In this document: positions 57,717-64,000 of the stretch, piece by piece | How the letters are laid out: each line of letters begins with the position of its first letter | Numbering within the stretch: position 1 is the first letter of the stretch | Assembly: GCF_030815855.1 (NCBI RefSeq) | Contig: NZ_JAUSXG010000001.1 | Location: 1,488,001-1,552,000 of the forward strand | DNA length: 64,000 nt | Direction: 5' to 3' | DNA from: Variovorax paradoxus | Lineage (GTDB): Bacteria; Pseudomonadota; Gammaproteobacteria; Burkholderiales; Burkholderiaceae_C | Position numbers and translations under genes: made by a program | Notes under the pieces: generated by a model | Databases searched by the model: none | What the model was told of the DNA's origin: nothing | Seen by the model: the letters and a program-made list of their open reading frames with translations, nothing else

Positions 57717-58358
57717 TCAGGCCAGGGCCGAGTCGCCGTCGGCATGCCGCAGCAGCGGCGTTACAGCCCATGTAGGGCCGCTGCGCGAAAAACGCAATGG
57801 CTGGGCATTGCCGAGCAGGCCCAGGTCGATGGGCACGCCGATCAGCGCGGCCAGCGCGTAGAGCGTGCCGCCGTGCGCCACCACCAGCACGGGCGCCGGC
57901 TGGGCCAGCGCGGCGTCGAGCGCCTGCCTTTTGCGCGCCACGAACTGTTCGAGGGTTTCGCCGCCGTCGGGTTCACAGGCCCAGTCGATCTCTGCGGAAG
58001 AGGTGCCGATGAGCGCCCCGAAGTTGCGCTCGCGCAGCGCCGCCTGCGGCGTGGGCTCGAGGCGGAGCACCGCCGCCACGGTATGCGCCGTGTCGTGGGC
58101 GCGCCGTGCGTCGCTGCAGACGATGGTGCGGATCGGCTCGCCCGCGAGCAGTTGGGCGGCGCGGGCTGCCTGCTGGAGCCCGAGCTCGCTCAGCGGCTCG
58201 TCCACGGCCTGGAAGATGCGCTGCGCATTGCGGCCGGTCTGGCCGTGGCGCAGGAAGTAGAAGTGGTCGCAGGCCGGCGCCAGCGGCTGCGCGGCGGCAA
58301 TGCGCACCAGCTGGTCGAGGCCGGCGGTCGCGCCATGGGGGAAGGGGGCCTGTGACAT
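57717..58358 (-). CDS. Histidine phosphatase family protein
   Basis: 213 aa. Catalytic RHG motif at residues 37-39 (FYFLRHGQTGRNAQ), a catalytic acid in ALRERNFGALIG, and the second histidine in VLVVAHGGTLYALAALIG. It belongs to the phosphoglycerate mutase-like branch. Many members are broad-specificity phosphatases (for example CobC/alpha-ribazole phosphatase). Specific substrate unknown. A GST gene lies 9 nt upstream, so the two are likely co-transcribed. Confidence 0.88.
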   Translation of the reverse strand: MSQAPFPHGATAGLDQLVRIAAAQPLAPACDHFYFLRHGQTGRNAQRIFQAVDEPLSELGLQQAARAAQLLAGEPIRTIVCSDARRAHDTAHTVAAVLRLEPTPQAALRERNFGALIGTSSAEIDWACEPDGGETLEQFVARKRQALDAALAQPAPVLVVAHGGTLYALAALIGVPIDLGLLGNAQPLRFSRSGPTWAVTPLLRHADGDSALA

Positions 58359-58367
58359 GGCCGTGGT

Positions 58368-58949
58368 TCAACCGAACTTCATGCCCTTGGGCCGGGCCTG
58401 GAGCCGATTGATGTAGGCATCGATCTTGGGCCGATTGGAGCGCCCGCCGAACGCACGGTGCCAGATGAACATCGAGCCGATCATCACGTCGGCCGCGGTG
58501 AACCGCGCGCCGAAGAGATAGGGGCCTTCGCCCAGCTCGCGCTCCACGGCATCCTTGGCCTGCTCGAAGTTGGTCCAGCCCCGCGCGCTGTTGTTGCTGC
58601 GCACCCCGAGCAGGCTGTCGCCCATCGAGGGCTCCAGCTGCGCGGTTGAATAGACCATGAGCGACAGGTAGCGGCCTCGGTCGGGCGAACCCACGGGCGG
58701 CGCCAGCCGCGCTTGCGGAAATTTCTCGGCCACGTACATGCAGATGGCCGCGTTCTCGAACACGCGGGTGCGGCCGTCCACCAGCGCCGGCAGCTTGCCC
58801 GCGGGATTGATCTTCAGGTAGTCGGGCTTCTTGTGCGCCTTTTCGCGGATGAGCGTCGGGACGATCTCGTAGTCCACGCCGGCTTCGTCGAGCATCCATT
58901 TCGCAACCTGCGAGCGGCTGTGCGGATCGAAATACAGCTTCAGCGTCAT
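58368..58949 (-). CDS. Glutathione S-transferase family protein
   Basis: 193 aa from ATG 58949. N-terminal thioredoxin-fold domain with LYFDPHSRSQVAKWMLDEAG and the cis-proline segment INPAGKLPALVDG, then FENAAICMYVAEKFPQARLA. Helical C-terminal domain with GPYLFGARFTAADVMIGSMF. The catalytic residue near the N-terminus is serine-type (HSRSQ), as in beta/theta-like GSTs. Detoxification role by family; gene pair with the histidine phosphatase. Confidence 0.9.
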   Translation of the reverse strand: MTLKLYFDPHSRSQVAKWMLDEAGVDYEIVPTLIREKAHKKPDYLKINPAGKLPALVDGRTRVFENAAICMYVAEKFPQARLAPPVGSPDRGRYLSLMVYSTAQLEPSMGDSLLGVRSNNSARGWTNFEQAKDAVERELGEGPYLFGARFTAADVMIGSMFIWHRAFGGRSNRPKIDAYINRLQARPKGMKFG

Positions 58950-58984
58950 GAGGAAAGTCTCCTTGGTATCGGCGCGGCGGCCGG

Positions 58985-59623
58985 TCAGAACTTGGGAATG
59001 CGCAGCGTCTTGCTGATCATCAGCGTGCCCGAGAGCGCGAACAGCAGCGTGAGCGGATGCAGCTGCCAGGGGCCGAGCGCCCATGCGCCGCCCCACACTG
59101 CGTCTCCGATGCGGCCTTGCCAGGCCGCCCAGGCCAGCACGCCGACCAGCACCACGCTGGTGGGGATGGGCGTGCCTTCGAAGTACTTGACCTTGTCCGC
59201 GCCCGCCGAAAGCGCCTCGGCCGTGACGTTGTAGCGCGCGAGCCGGCTCACGCCGCAGCCGACGAAATAGATCAGCAGCACGCAGTCCCAGCCGCCGTCC
59301 AGGCCCGCGGCGAAAGCGAGCGCGGCGGGTGCCACGCCGAAGGAGATCACGTCGGCCAGCGAGTCGAGCTCACGCCCCAGGGCGGAATGCGTCTGCCGCC
59401 AGCGCGCGATGCGGCCGTCGAACACGTCGAACACGAAGGCCGCGGGCGCGAGCGCGGCGGCCCAGAGGAATTGCGCGAGCGACTGGCTCGCCATGAAGGC
59501 CATGGCAAGGAACACCGCGCCCACGCCGCATGCGGCGTTGCCGAGCGTGAATGCATCGGCCAGGTGAAAGCCGCGGATCATCGAAAAATGCTTGCGGGCC
59601 GGTGCGGGGGAGGGGGTGGTCAT
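58985..59623 (-). CDS. pssA: CDP-diacylglycerol-serine O-phosphatidyltransferase-like CDP-alcohol phosphotransferase
   Basis: 212 aa from ATG 59623. An ATG at 59650 has a slightly better ribosome site (AAGGTG) and would add nine residues. The CDP-alcohol phosphotransferase motif DG-x2-AR-x8-G-x3-D-x3-D is complete: D69, G70, A73, R74, G83, D87 and D91. About seven TM segments. The FTLGNAACGV segment near the N-terminus and SRLARYNVTAE are typical of the type II PssA subclass. It makes phosphatidylserine, precursor of phosphatidylethanolamine. Confidence 0.88.
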   Translation of the reverse strand: MTTPSPAPARKHFSMIRGFHLADAFTLGNAACGVGAVFLAMAFMASQSLAQFLWAAALAPAAFVFDVFDGRIARWRQTHSALGRELDSLADVISFGVAPAALAFAAGLDGGWDCVLLIYFVGCGVSRLARYNVTAEALSAGADKVKYFEGTPIPTSVVLVGVLAWAAWQGRIGDAVWGGAWALGPWQLHPLTLLFALSGTLMISKTLRIPKF

Positions 59624-59831
59624 GGGGTGCTTCAGAGTCGGCGAATGCACCGCACCTTAACGCAAGCGGGGCCGCTTGCCTGTAGTCGGCATCCGACTCC
59701 GTAAGCTGGGCCCGCGGTCGAGCCTGCGTTACACGCGATACAGAAGAGACGCGGTCGCGCCGCCTGGCGCTGGAGCCCGCGCAATGGTGCTCCTACGATT
59801 CCGTTCGTTCCATCCACTCGCTGACAAACCA

Positions 59832-60722
59832 ATGAAATCTTTTGCCAACCGCCGCACCTTTCTGCTTGCCACTTCCGCACTGCCGCTGGCCAGCGCCTGC
59901 ACCGCCTGGTCGGCGAAAACGCATCAGACCGCATCCGCAGAGGCGCAACTTGCGGCGCTCGAAAGCGCCGTGGGCGGCCGGCTCGGCGTGGCCGCGTTCG
60001 ACACCGGCAGCGGCGCGCGCGTGCTGCACCGGGCGACCGAACGCTTTCCGCTGTGCAGCACTTTCAAGACGATGCTCGCCGCGGCCATCCTCGCGCGCAG
60101 CGAGCGCGACAGCAGCCTGCTCGAGCGCCGCGTGAGCTACGGCAAGAGCGACCTCCTGACCAATTCACCCATCACCGAGAAACACCTCGGGCAGGGCATG
60201 ACGGTTTCCGCCATGTGCGCCGCCACCATCCAGTACAGCGACAACGCCGCCGCCAACCTGCTGATGAAGATTCTCGGCGGCCCCGCCGCCGTAACCGCCT
60301 TCGCGCGTTCCATCGGCGACCAGACCTTCAGGCTGGACCGCTGGGAGACCGAACTCAACAGCGCGATTCCGGGCGATCCGCGCGACACGACCTCGCCCGA
60401 GGCCATGGCCTCGAGCCTTCAGCGGCTGGTGCTCGGCGACGCGCTCGGCGCGGCGCAACGCAGCCAGCTCGAAACCTGGCTGCTGGGCAACACCACCGGT
60501 GCCACACGCATTCGCGCCGGCGTGCCGGCCGACTGGAAGGTGGGGGACAAGACCGGGCTGGGCTCTTACGGCACCAACAACGACACCGGCGTGCTGTGGC
60601 CCCAAGCGGGTGCTCCGCTGGTGCTGGCGGTCTACCTGACCTTTCCGAAGCAGGATGCACCGGCCCGCAACGATGTCATCGCCTCGGCGGCGCGCATCGT
60701 GGTGAACGCGCTGAGGGGCTGA
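59832..60722 (+). CDS. Class A beta-lactamase
   Basis: 296 aa from ATG 59832. A twin-arginine-type signal ([17 protein letters not shown]) implies Tat export. Active-site motifs are complete: STFK at 76-79, SDN at 136-138, Glu172 in RWETELN (Ambler 166) and KTG at 240-242. It hydrolyses penicillins or cephalosporins in the periplasm; the spectrum cannot be read reliably. Chromosomal context without mobile elements or an ampR-type regulator suggests an intrinsic gene. Convergent with a MurA paralogue, 9 bp between stops. Confidence 0.93.
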   Translation: MKSFANRRTFLLATSALPLASACTAWSAKTHQTASAEAQLAALESAVGGRLGVAAFDTGSGARVLHRATERFPLCSTFKTMLAAAILARSERDSSLLERRVSYGKSDLLTNSPITEKHLGQGMTVSAMCAATIQYSDNAAANLLMKILGGPAAVTAFARSIGDQTFRLDRWETELNSAIPGDPRDTTSPEAMASSLQRLVLGDALGAAQRSQLETWLLGNTTGATRIRAGVPADWKVGDKTGLGSYGTNNDTGVLWPQAGAPLVLAVYLTFPKQDAPARNDVIASAARIVVNALRG

Positions 60723-60731
60723 GCCCCGCGC

Positions 60732-62033
60732 TTATTCCTCGCTCGTCCACTCGACCTGCACGCCCAGGCTGCGCAGGTTCTCGGCGAAGCGGGGATGGGC
60801 GCGGCGGATCGGCGCGGCGTTGCGGATTTCGGAGCGCCCTTCGATGCTGGCCGCCACCATGAAGAGCGCAATGGCCACGCGGATGATGTAGGGGCTCTCG
60901 ACCACGGCCGGCGTCAGCGGACTGCCGCCGAAGCTGATGAGCCGGTGCGGATCCGACGAGAACACATGGGCGCCGAACTTCGACAGTTCGCTGGTCCAGC
61001 CCAGGGCGCCGTCGTACACCTTGTTCCAGAACATCGCGTTGCCCTGGGCGCGCACGCCCAGCGCAATGAAGATGGGCAGCAGGTCGACCGGAAAGTAGGG
61101 CCACGGCGCCGCCTCCACCTTGGTGAGCACGTTGCTCGTGAACGGCGTTTGCACCTTCAGCGGACCGGCGCAGCTGGCGCGCGACCAGCCGTCTTCGTGC
61201 GTGACCGTGACGCCGAACTTCGCGAAGGTGCGGTCGATCAGCGGAAAATTTTCGGGCGCGCTGTTGCGCACGACCACGTCGCCGCCCGTGATGGCACCCA
61301 GCGCCAGGAAGGTGGTGATCTCGTGAAAGTCTTCGTCGAACCGGAACTCTCCGCCGCCCAACGTGTTGCCGCCATGCACCGTGAGCCGCGAGGTGCCGAT
61401 GCCCTCGATGCGCACGCCCAGCATCGTCATGAAGCGGCAGAACTCCTGCACGTGCGGCTCCGAAGCCGCATTGGTGAGCGTCGAGGTGCCGTTGGCCGCC
61501 GCCGCGCACAGCACGAAGTTTTCGGTGGTCGTGACGGAGGCGTAGTCGAGCCAGTGTTCGGTGGGCGTGAGCGGCCCGTCGCAGCGCACGAGCAGCGAAC
61601 CGCTGGCGCGCTCTACCTTGCCGCCGAAGCGGCGGAACACGTCGACGTGCGGATCGATCTCGCGCACGCCGAGCGTGCAGCCCTTGACGTTGTCTTCCAG
61701 CCGGGCAATGCCGAAGCGCGCGAGCAGCGGAGGCACCAGCATGATCGACGAGCGCATCTCTTCGGGCAGCCGGTCGCGTGCGGCGTCGAACACCGTTTCG
61801 CGGTGGTGCAGCGCCAGCGTGCCGGTGGCGTGGTCCATGTGCGCTTCGCTGCCCAGACTGCGGAAGATGTCGAGGATCTTGCGCACGTCGGTGATGTCGG
61901 GCACGCCGTGCAGCCGCAGCGGCTCGCGCGTGAGCAGCGTGGCGCACAGCACCGGCAGCACGGCGTTCTTGTTGGCGGAGGGCGTGATGCGGCCACGGAG
62001 CGGCGTACCGCCGTGCACGATGAGATTGGACAT
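60732..62033 (-). CDS. UDP-N-acetylglucosamine 1-carboxyvinyltransferase (MurA) paralogue
   Basis: 433 aa, the EPSP-synthase-like fold. Lys22-Asn23 (SANKNAVLPVL) and the active-site cysteine Cys119 (VKGCTLGVREIDPHV) are present. MurA transfers enolpyruvate from PEP to UDP-GlcNAc in peptidoglycan synthesis. Typical bacterial MurA has a GGCxIGxRPVDLH segment; here it reads KGCTLGVREIDPHV, a divergent loop. This may be a second MurA copy rather than the housekeeping one, which normally lies near yrbA/hisG-type genes. Cys rather than Asp predicts fosfomycin sensitivity. Confidence 0.85.
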   Translation of the reverse strand: MSNLIVHGGTPLRGRITPSANKNAVLPVLCATLLTREPLRLHGVPDITDVRKILDIFRSLGSEAHMDHATGTLALHHRETVFDAARDRLPEEMRSSIMLVPPLLARFGIARLEDNVKGCTLGVREIDPHVDVFRRFGGKVERASGSLLVRCDGPLTPTEHWLDYASVTTTENFVLCAAAANGTSTLTNAASEPHVQEFCRFMTMLGVRIEGIGTSRLTVHGGNTLGGGEFRFDEDFHEITTFLALGAITGGDVVVRNSAPENFPLIDRTFAKFGVTVTHEDGWSRASCAGPLKVQTPFTSNVLTKVEAAPWPYFPVDLLPIFIALGVRAQGNAMFWNKVYDGALGWTSELSKFGAHVFSSDPHRLISFGGSPLTPAVVESPYIIRVAIALFMVAASIEGRSEIRNAAPIRRAHPRFAENLRSLGVQVEWTSEE

Positions 62034-62130
62034 GGGAATAGGGGGGCGGAAACGGGGCGGGAACGAACCGGAGAATGAGTGCCGGAACTGTACCCGCCAG
62101 GCGCCCCGAAGCGCGGAGCGCGGTAGTGAA

Positions 62131-62571
62131 CTATTCCGCGTTCAGCTGTTCCGTCACTTCGCGCCGGCCCAGGCCCCGCACCGATGCCAGGCCCTCCAGC
62201 TGTGCCTTGCGCGGCCGCGCCTTGCCTTGTTCCCATTTGTAGATGGTCTGGCCGGTCACGCCCACCAGCTTTCCGTAAGCCGCCGCCGAAAGGCCGAGCT
62301 TTTCACGGTGCGTCGCCAAACGGGTGGCGCTGAACCGGCGCGACGGCCCCGATTCCGCAGCCTCGCCGGCATCGTCCGCCGGAGAGACACGCGCCGAAAC
62401 CTTGGTGGCGCGCCGCAGTTCTTTCTCCAGTTTCTCGACCTGCCGGCGCAAGGCGGCGATCGAGGCGCGGTGGTGCGTGGACGCTTTTTTGAGCGTTTCG
62501 ATCTCGGTGCGCACTTCCTTGCGGGCGACGCGGGAAATCTCGGCTTTGAGGATGGAGGCGATATTTGGCAT
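62131..62571 (-). CDS. XRE-type DNA-binding protein with N-terminal coiled coil
   Basis: 146 aa from ATG 62571. Residues 20-55 are a coiled coil (EIETLKKASTHHRASIAALR), followed by an acidic linker. A C-terminal HTH lies at about 82-130 (KLGLSAAAYGKLVGVTGQTI and YKWEQGKARPRKAQLEGLAS). The HTH-at-C-terminus layout is seen in several proteobacterial regulators of unknown target. The 93-bp region upstream is strikingly AT-rich and includes an AATAA-N8-TTATT repeat (62615-62632), probably promoter and autoregulatory site. It stands alone, 97 bp upstream of the MurA paralogue start. Confidence 0.8.
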   Translation of the reverse strand: MPNIASILKAEISRVARKEVRTEIETLKKASTHHRASIAALRRQVEKLEKELRRATKVSARVSPADDAGEAAESGPSRRFSATRLATHREKLGLSAAAYGKLVGVTGQTIYKWEQGKARPRKAQLEGLASVRGLGRREVTEQLNAE

Positions 62572-62664
62572 GGAGCGCATTTTGCACATCTTGCGCGAAG
62601 CCGAACCGACAAGTAATAAAAAAGTGCTTATTTAAGGTCGGACGGGGCAGCTGCCAAGCCGTGG

Positions 62665-63285
62665 TCAAAGCACGAACCAGCCCACCGATACGTAGTGGCT
62701 CGCCGTGCCCGCGAGCACGAACAGGTGCCAGGTGCCATGCGCATGCCGGAAGCCCCGGGGGTTCCGGTAGAACACCGTGCCGACTGTATAGAGCACGCCG
62801 CCCGCCAGCAGCCAGGCGAGGCCGCCGCTATCGAGCCGCGCGGCCAACGGCACGGCGGCCAGCACGCCGAGCCAGCCCATGCCGATGTACAGCGCCAGCG
62901 GTGGTTTCGATGCTGCGCCGTCCGCCTGCAGCAGTTCGCGCCCGATGCCGAAGAACGCGGCGCTCCACACCACAACGAGCAGCAGCCATCCCCATAGGCC
63001 ATGCAGCGTGACGAGTGCGAATGGCGTGTAGGTGCCTGCAATCAGCAGGTAGATGGCGCAGTGATCGGCGCGCTCCCAGAAGCGCTTCAGGCTTCCGCGC
63101 GTGCTGTGGAACAGGGTGGACGCGGCGTACAGCGCCACGGTCGAAAGCGAGAACACCAGTGCGCCGGCAATCCGAACGGCATCGCCCGTAGGCACGGTCT
63201 TGGCAAGCAGCAGACCAGCGGCCGGCAATGCAAGCAGCAGGCCCAGCAGATGGCTGTATCCATTGAGCCGTTCGCCGGGGTACAT
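62665..63285 (-). CDS. Haemolysin III/PAQR family membrane protein
   Basis: 206 aa from ATG 63285. Seven TM helices, beginning MYPGERLNGYSHLLGLLLAL. The PAQR metal-site residues are present: His60 in STLFHSTRG and His183, His187 and His197 in HGTWHLFVLAGTASHY. Bacterial YqfA/haemolysin III proteins belong to this superfamily, and a link to fatty-acid or membrane homeostasis has been suggested for some. No clear ribosome site precedes the chosen start. Confidence 0.88.
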   Translation of the reverse strand: MYPGERLNGYSHLLGLLLALPAAGLLLAKTVPTGDAVRIAGALVFSLSTVALYAASTLFHSTRGSLKRFWERADHCAIYLLIAGTYTPFALVTLHGLWGWLLLVVVWSAAFFGIGRELLQADGAASKPPLALYIGMGWLGVLAAVPLAARLDSGGLAWLLAGGVLYTVGTVFYRNPRGFRHAHGTWHLFVLAGTASHYVSVGWFVL

Positions 63286-63377
63286 CGGGTCAGGTGCGGT
63301 CGTGTCTGGGGAGAGGCAAGGGCCCGTGGATGCTAGGCCGGCCTCGTGACGGCACGGTGACCGCTGCGGCCCCAGGC

Positions 63378-63737
63378 CTATCTTTCCTTGCCGAACGAGT
63401 TCACATGCACCTCGACGATGTCCACGAACTCCGGCAATTCGAGCAGGAACTCGGGATCTCTGGCCAGCGGCGCCACGCGCAGCGGGTCTCCGCGCTGCGC
63501 GTGCATGGCGTGCATGTGCTCGATCGATTGCCAATACGACACCGTCCTGAACTCGGCAGTGTCTCCATTCAACTTGCGAAAGTACTGCACGCCCAGGCAT
63601 TCGGGTTTCTTCGCGATTTCCTGAATGCCGTGCTCGAAGCTGTAGCGCAGGTATTCGTCGGCCCGCGCAATGGGCGTGCGGCCTTGCCACACGCGTCCGA
63701 TCAGAGGGGTGGCGAGCAGTTTGCATTCGACGGACAT
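63378..63737 (-). CDS. Antibiotic-biosynthesis-monooxygenase-like small protein
   Basis: 119 aa from ATG 63737, with AAGGAG upstream. A ferredoxin-like fold of the ABM/dimeric alpha-beta barrel type is suggested by GVQYFRKLNGDTAEFRTVSY and WQSIEHMHAMHAQRGDPLRV. No cofactor motif can be read. Function unknown; possibly a haem- or quinone-related small enzyme. Single gene. Confidence 0.7.
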   Translation of the reverse strand: MSVECKLLATPLIGRVWQGRTPIARADEYLRYSFEHGIQEIAKKPECLGVQYFRKLNGDTAEFRTVSYWQSIEHMHAMHAQRGDPLRVAPLARDPEFLLELPEFVDIVEVHVNSFGKER

Positions 63738-63873
63738 GGGTGCTCCTTGTTTCCGATGACGACAAAACAAACGGCACCCTGTGGGCCGTCGATGTCACGG
63801 AAAAGACTGGAACCCGCACCGGCGCCGGTGCGTAGGAATCCGTCGCCTCCGCCTGCAAGCGAAGGCTGGGCGC

Positions 63874-64000
63874 TCAGCTTTCGAAGGCACCCTGAAGCGT
63901 GCGCGCCAACTCGGCCACGAGTGCCTCGCGCTGCGGCGCGGGGCGCCAGAAGCTGCGCGTGGCCACGCCGGCCGATTCCCACTCCGGATGGCTGCGCGCC
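63874..64000 (-). CDS. C-terminal end of a gene entering from the right edge
   Basis: The last 41 codons before a TGA at 63876 read ARSHPEWESAGVATRSFWRP, then an ALVAELARTLQGAFES ending, with strongly GC-rich third positions. The stretch resembles the C-terminus of a LysR-type regulator but is too short for a firm call. Confidence 0.5.
   Translation of the reverse strand, partial: ARSHPEWESAGVATRSFWRPAPQREALVAELARTLQGAFES

Overview
The window is GC-rich DNA with very high G/C at third codon positions, densely packed genes and short operon overlaps. Gene content points to a Burkholderiales bacterium, most likely family Comamonadaceae and near Variovorax. That placement is inference from gene content and style; no marker gene is present. 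I see no tRNA, rRNA, CRISPR array, prophage or insertion sequence. The one stretch over 300 bases without a gene (23162-23539) is filled by a long imperfect inverted repeat.

Layout. 1-3.3 kb: a broken AhpD-like gene, a secreted HAD phosphatase and a hipBA-type pair with its own palindrome. 3.3-6.9 kb: ethanolamine permease and ammonia-lyase (eat-eutB-eutC on the minus strand) behind a sigma-54-like promoter, with no microcompartment genes. 7-11.8 kb: periplasmic FKBP, glucan biosynthesis protein OpgD, a methyltransferase and a first mmsA with a divergent LysR gene. 12.9-25.0 kb: a plus-strand array YjfI/DUF2170, PspA, an unknown 120-aa protein, YqiJ-like, flotillin, zinc ribbon and a 1748-aa AAA+ ATPase, then after the inverted repeat a phospholipase-D-fold protein and a CorA-like protein. 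25.1-28.9 kb: a 48-aa membrane protein, a PAS/LuxR regulator, scoAB and a CaiB-type CoA-transferase. 29-35.3 kb: a LysR gene and a complete valine-type operon (mmsA, LprI-like, acyl-CoA dehydrogenase, HIBYL-CoA hydrolase-like, mmsB). 35.3-42.4 kb: MFS-amidase-LysR, then metR/metE with a MetR box. 42.4-49.2 kb: small secreted proteins, a cupin, a truncated haemoglobin and a 1029-aa LuxR-type ATPase regulator. 49.3-53.5 kb: DUF3348, a MotA/ZorA-like DUF802 protein, a MotB-like OmpA protein and DUF2894. 53.5-56.3 kb: chromate genes including a superoxide dismutase-rhodanese fusion. 56.4-64 kb: cbpMA, a phosphatase, a GST, a CDP-alcohol phosphotransferase, a class A beta-lactamase facing a MurA paralogue, an XRE-type regulator, a haemolysin III protein, an ABM-like protein and a partial gene.

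Two loci stand out as possible under-described systems. The first (12.9-25.0 kb) combines a PspA/ESCRT-III-fold protein, a flotillin scaffold, an OB-fold membrane partner, a giant AAA+ ATPase, a phospholipase-D-fold enzyme and a CorA-like channel behind one near-consensus sigma-70 promoter. It looks like an envelope maintenance or remodelling machine. The second (49.3-53.5 kb) is a four-gene overlapping operon. It encodes a four-TM MotA-type protein with a roughly 500-residue cytoplasmic tail and a MotB-type partner with an aspartate in its single TM and an OmpA-like peptidoglycan-binding domain. This is the architecture of ion-driven stators such as ZorAB, but the companions are DUF3348 and DUF2894 rather than Zorya effectors.

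Several intergenic palindromes sit where operators are expected (hipB, scoA/LuxR, mmsA/LysR, amidase/LysR, metR/metE). They are annotated individually.
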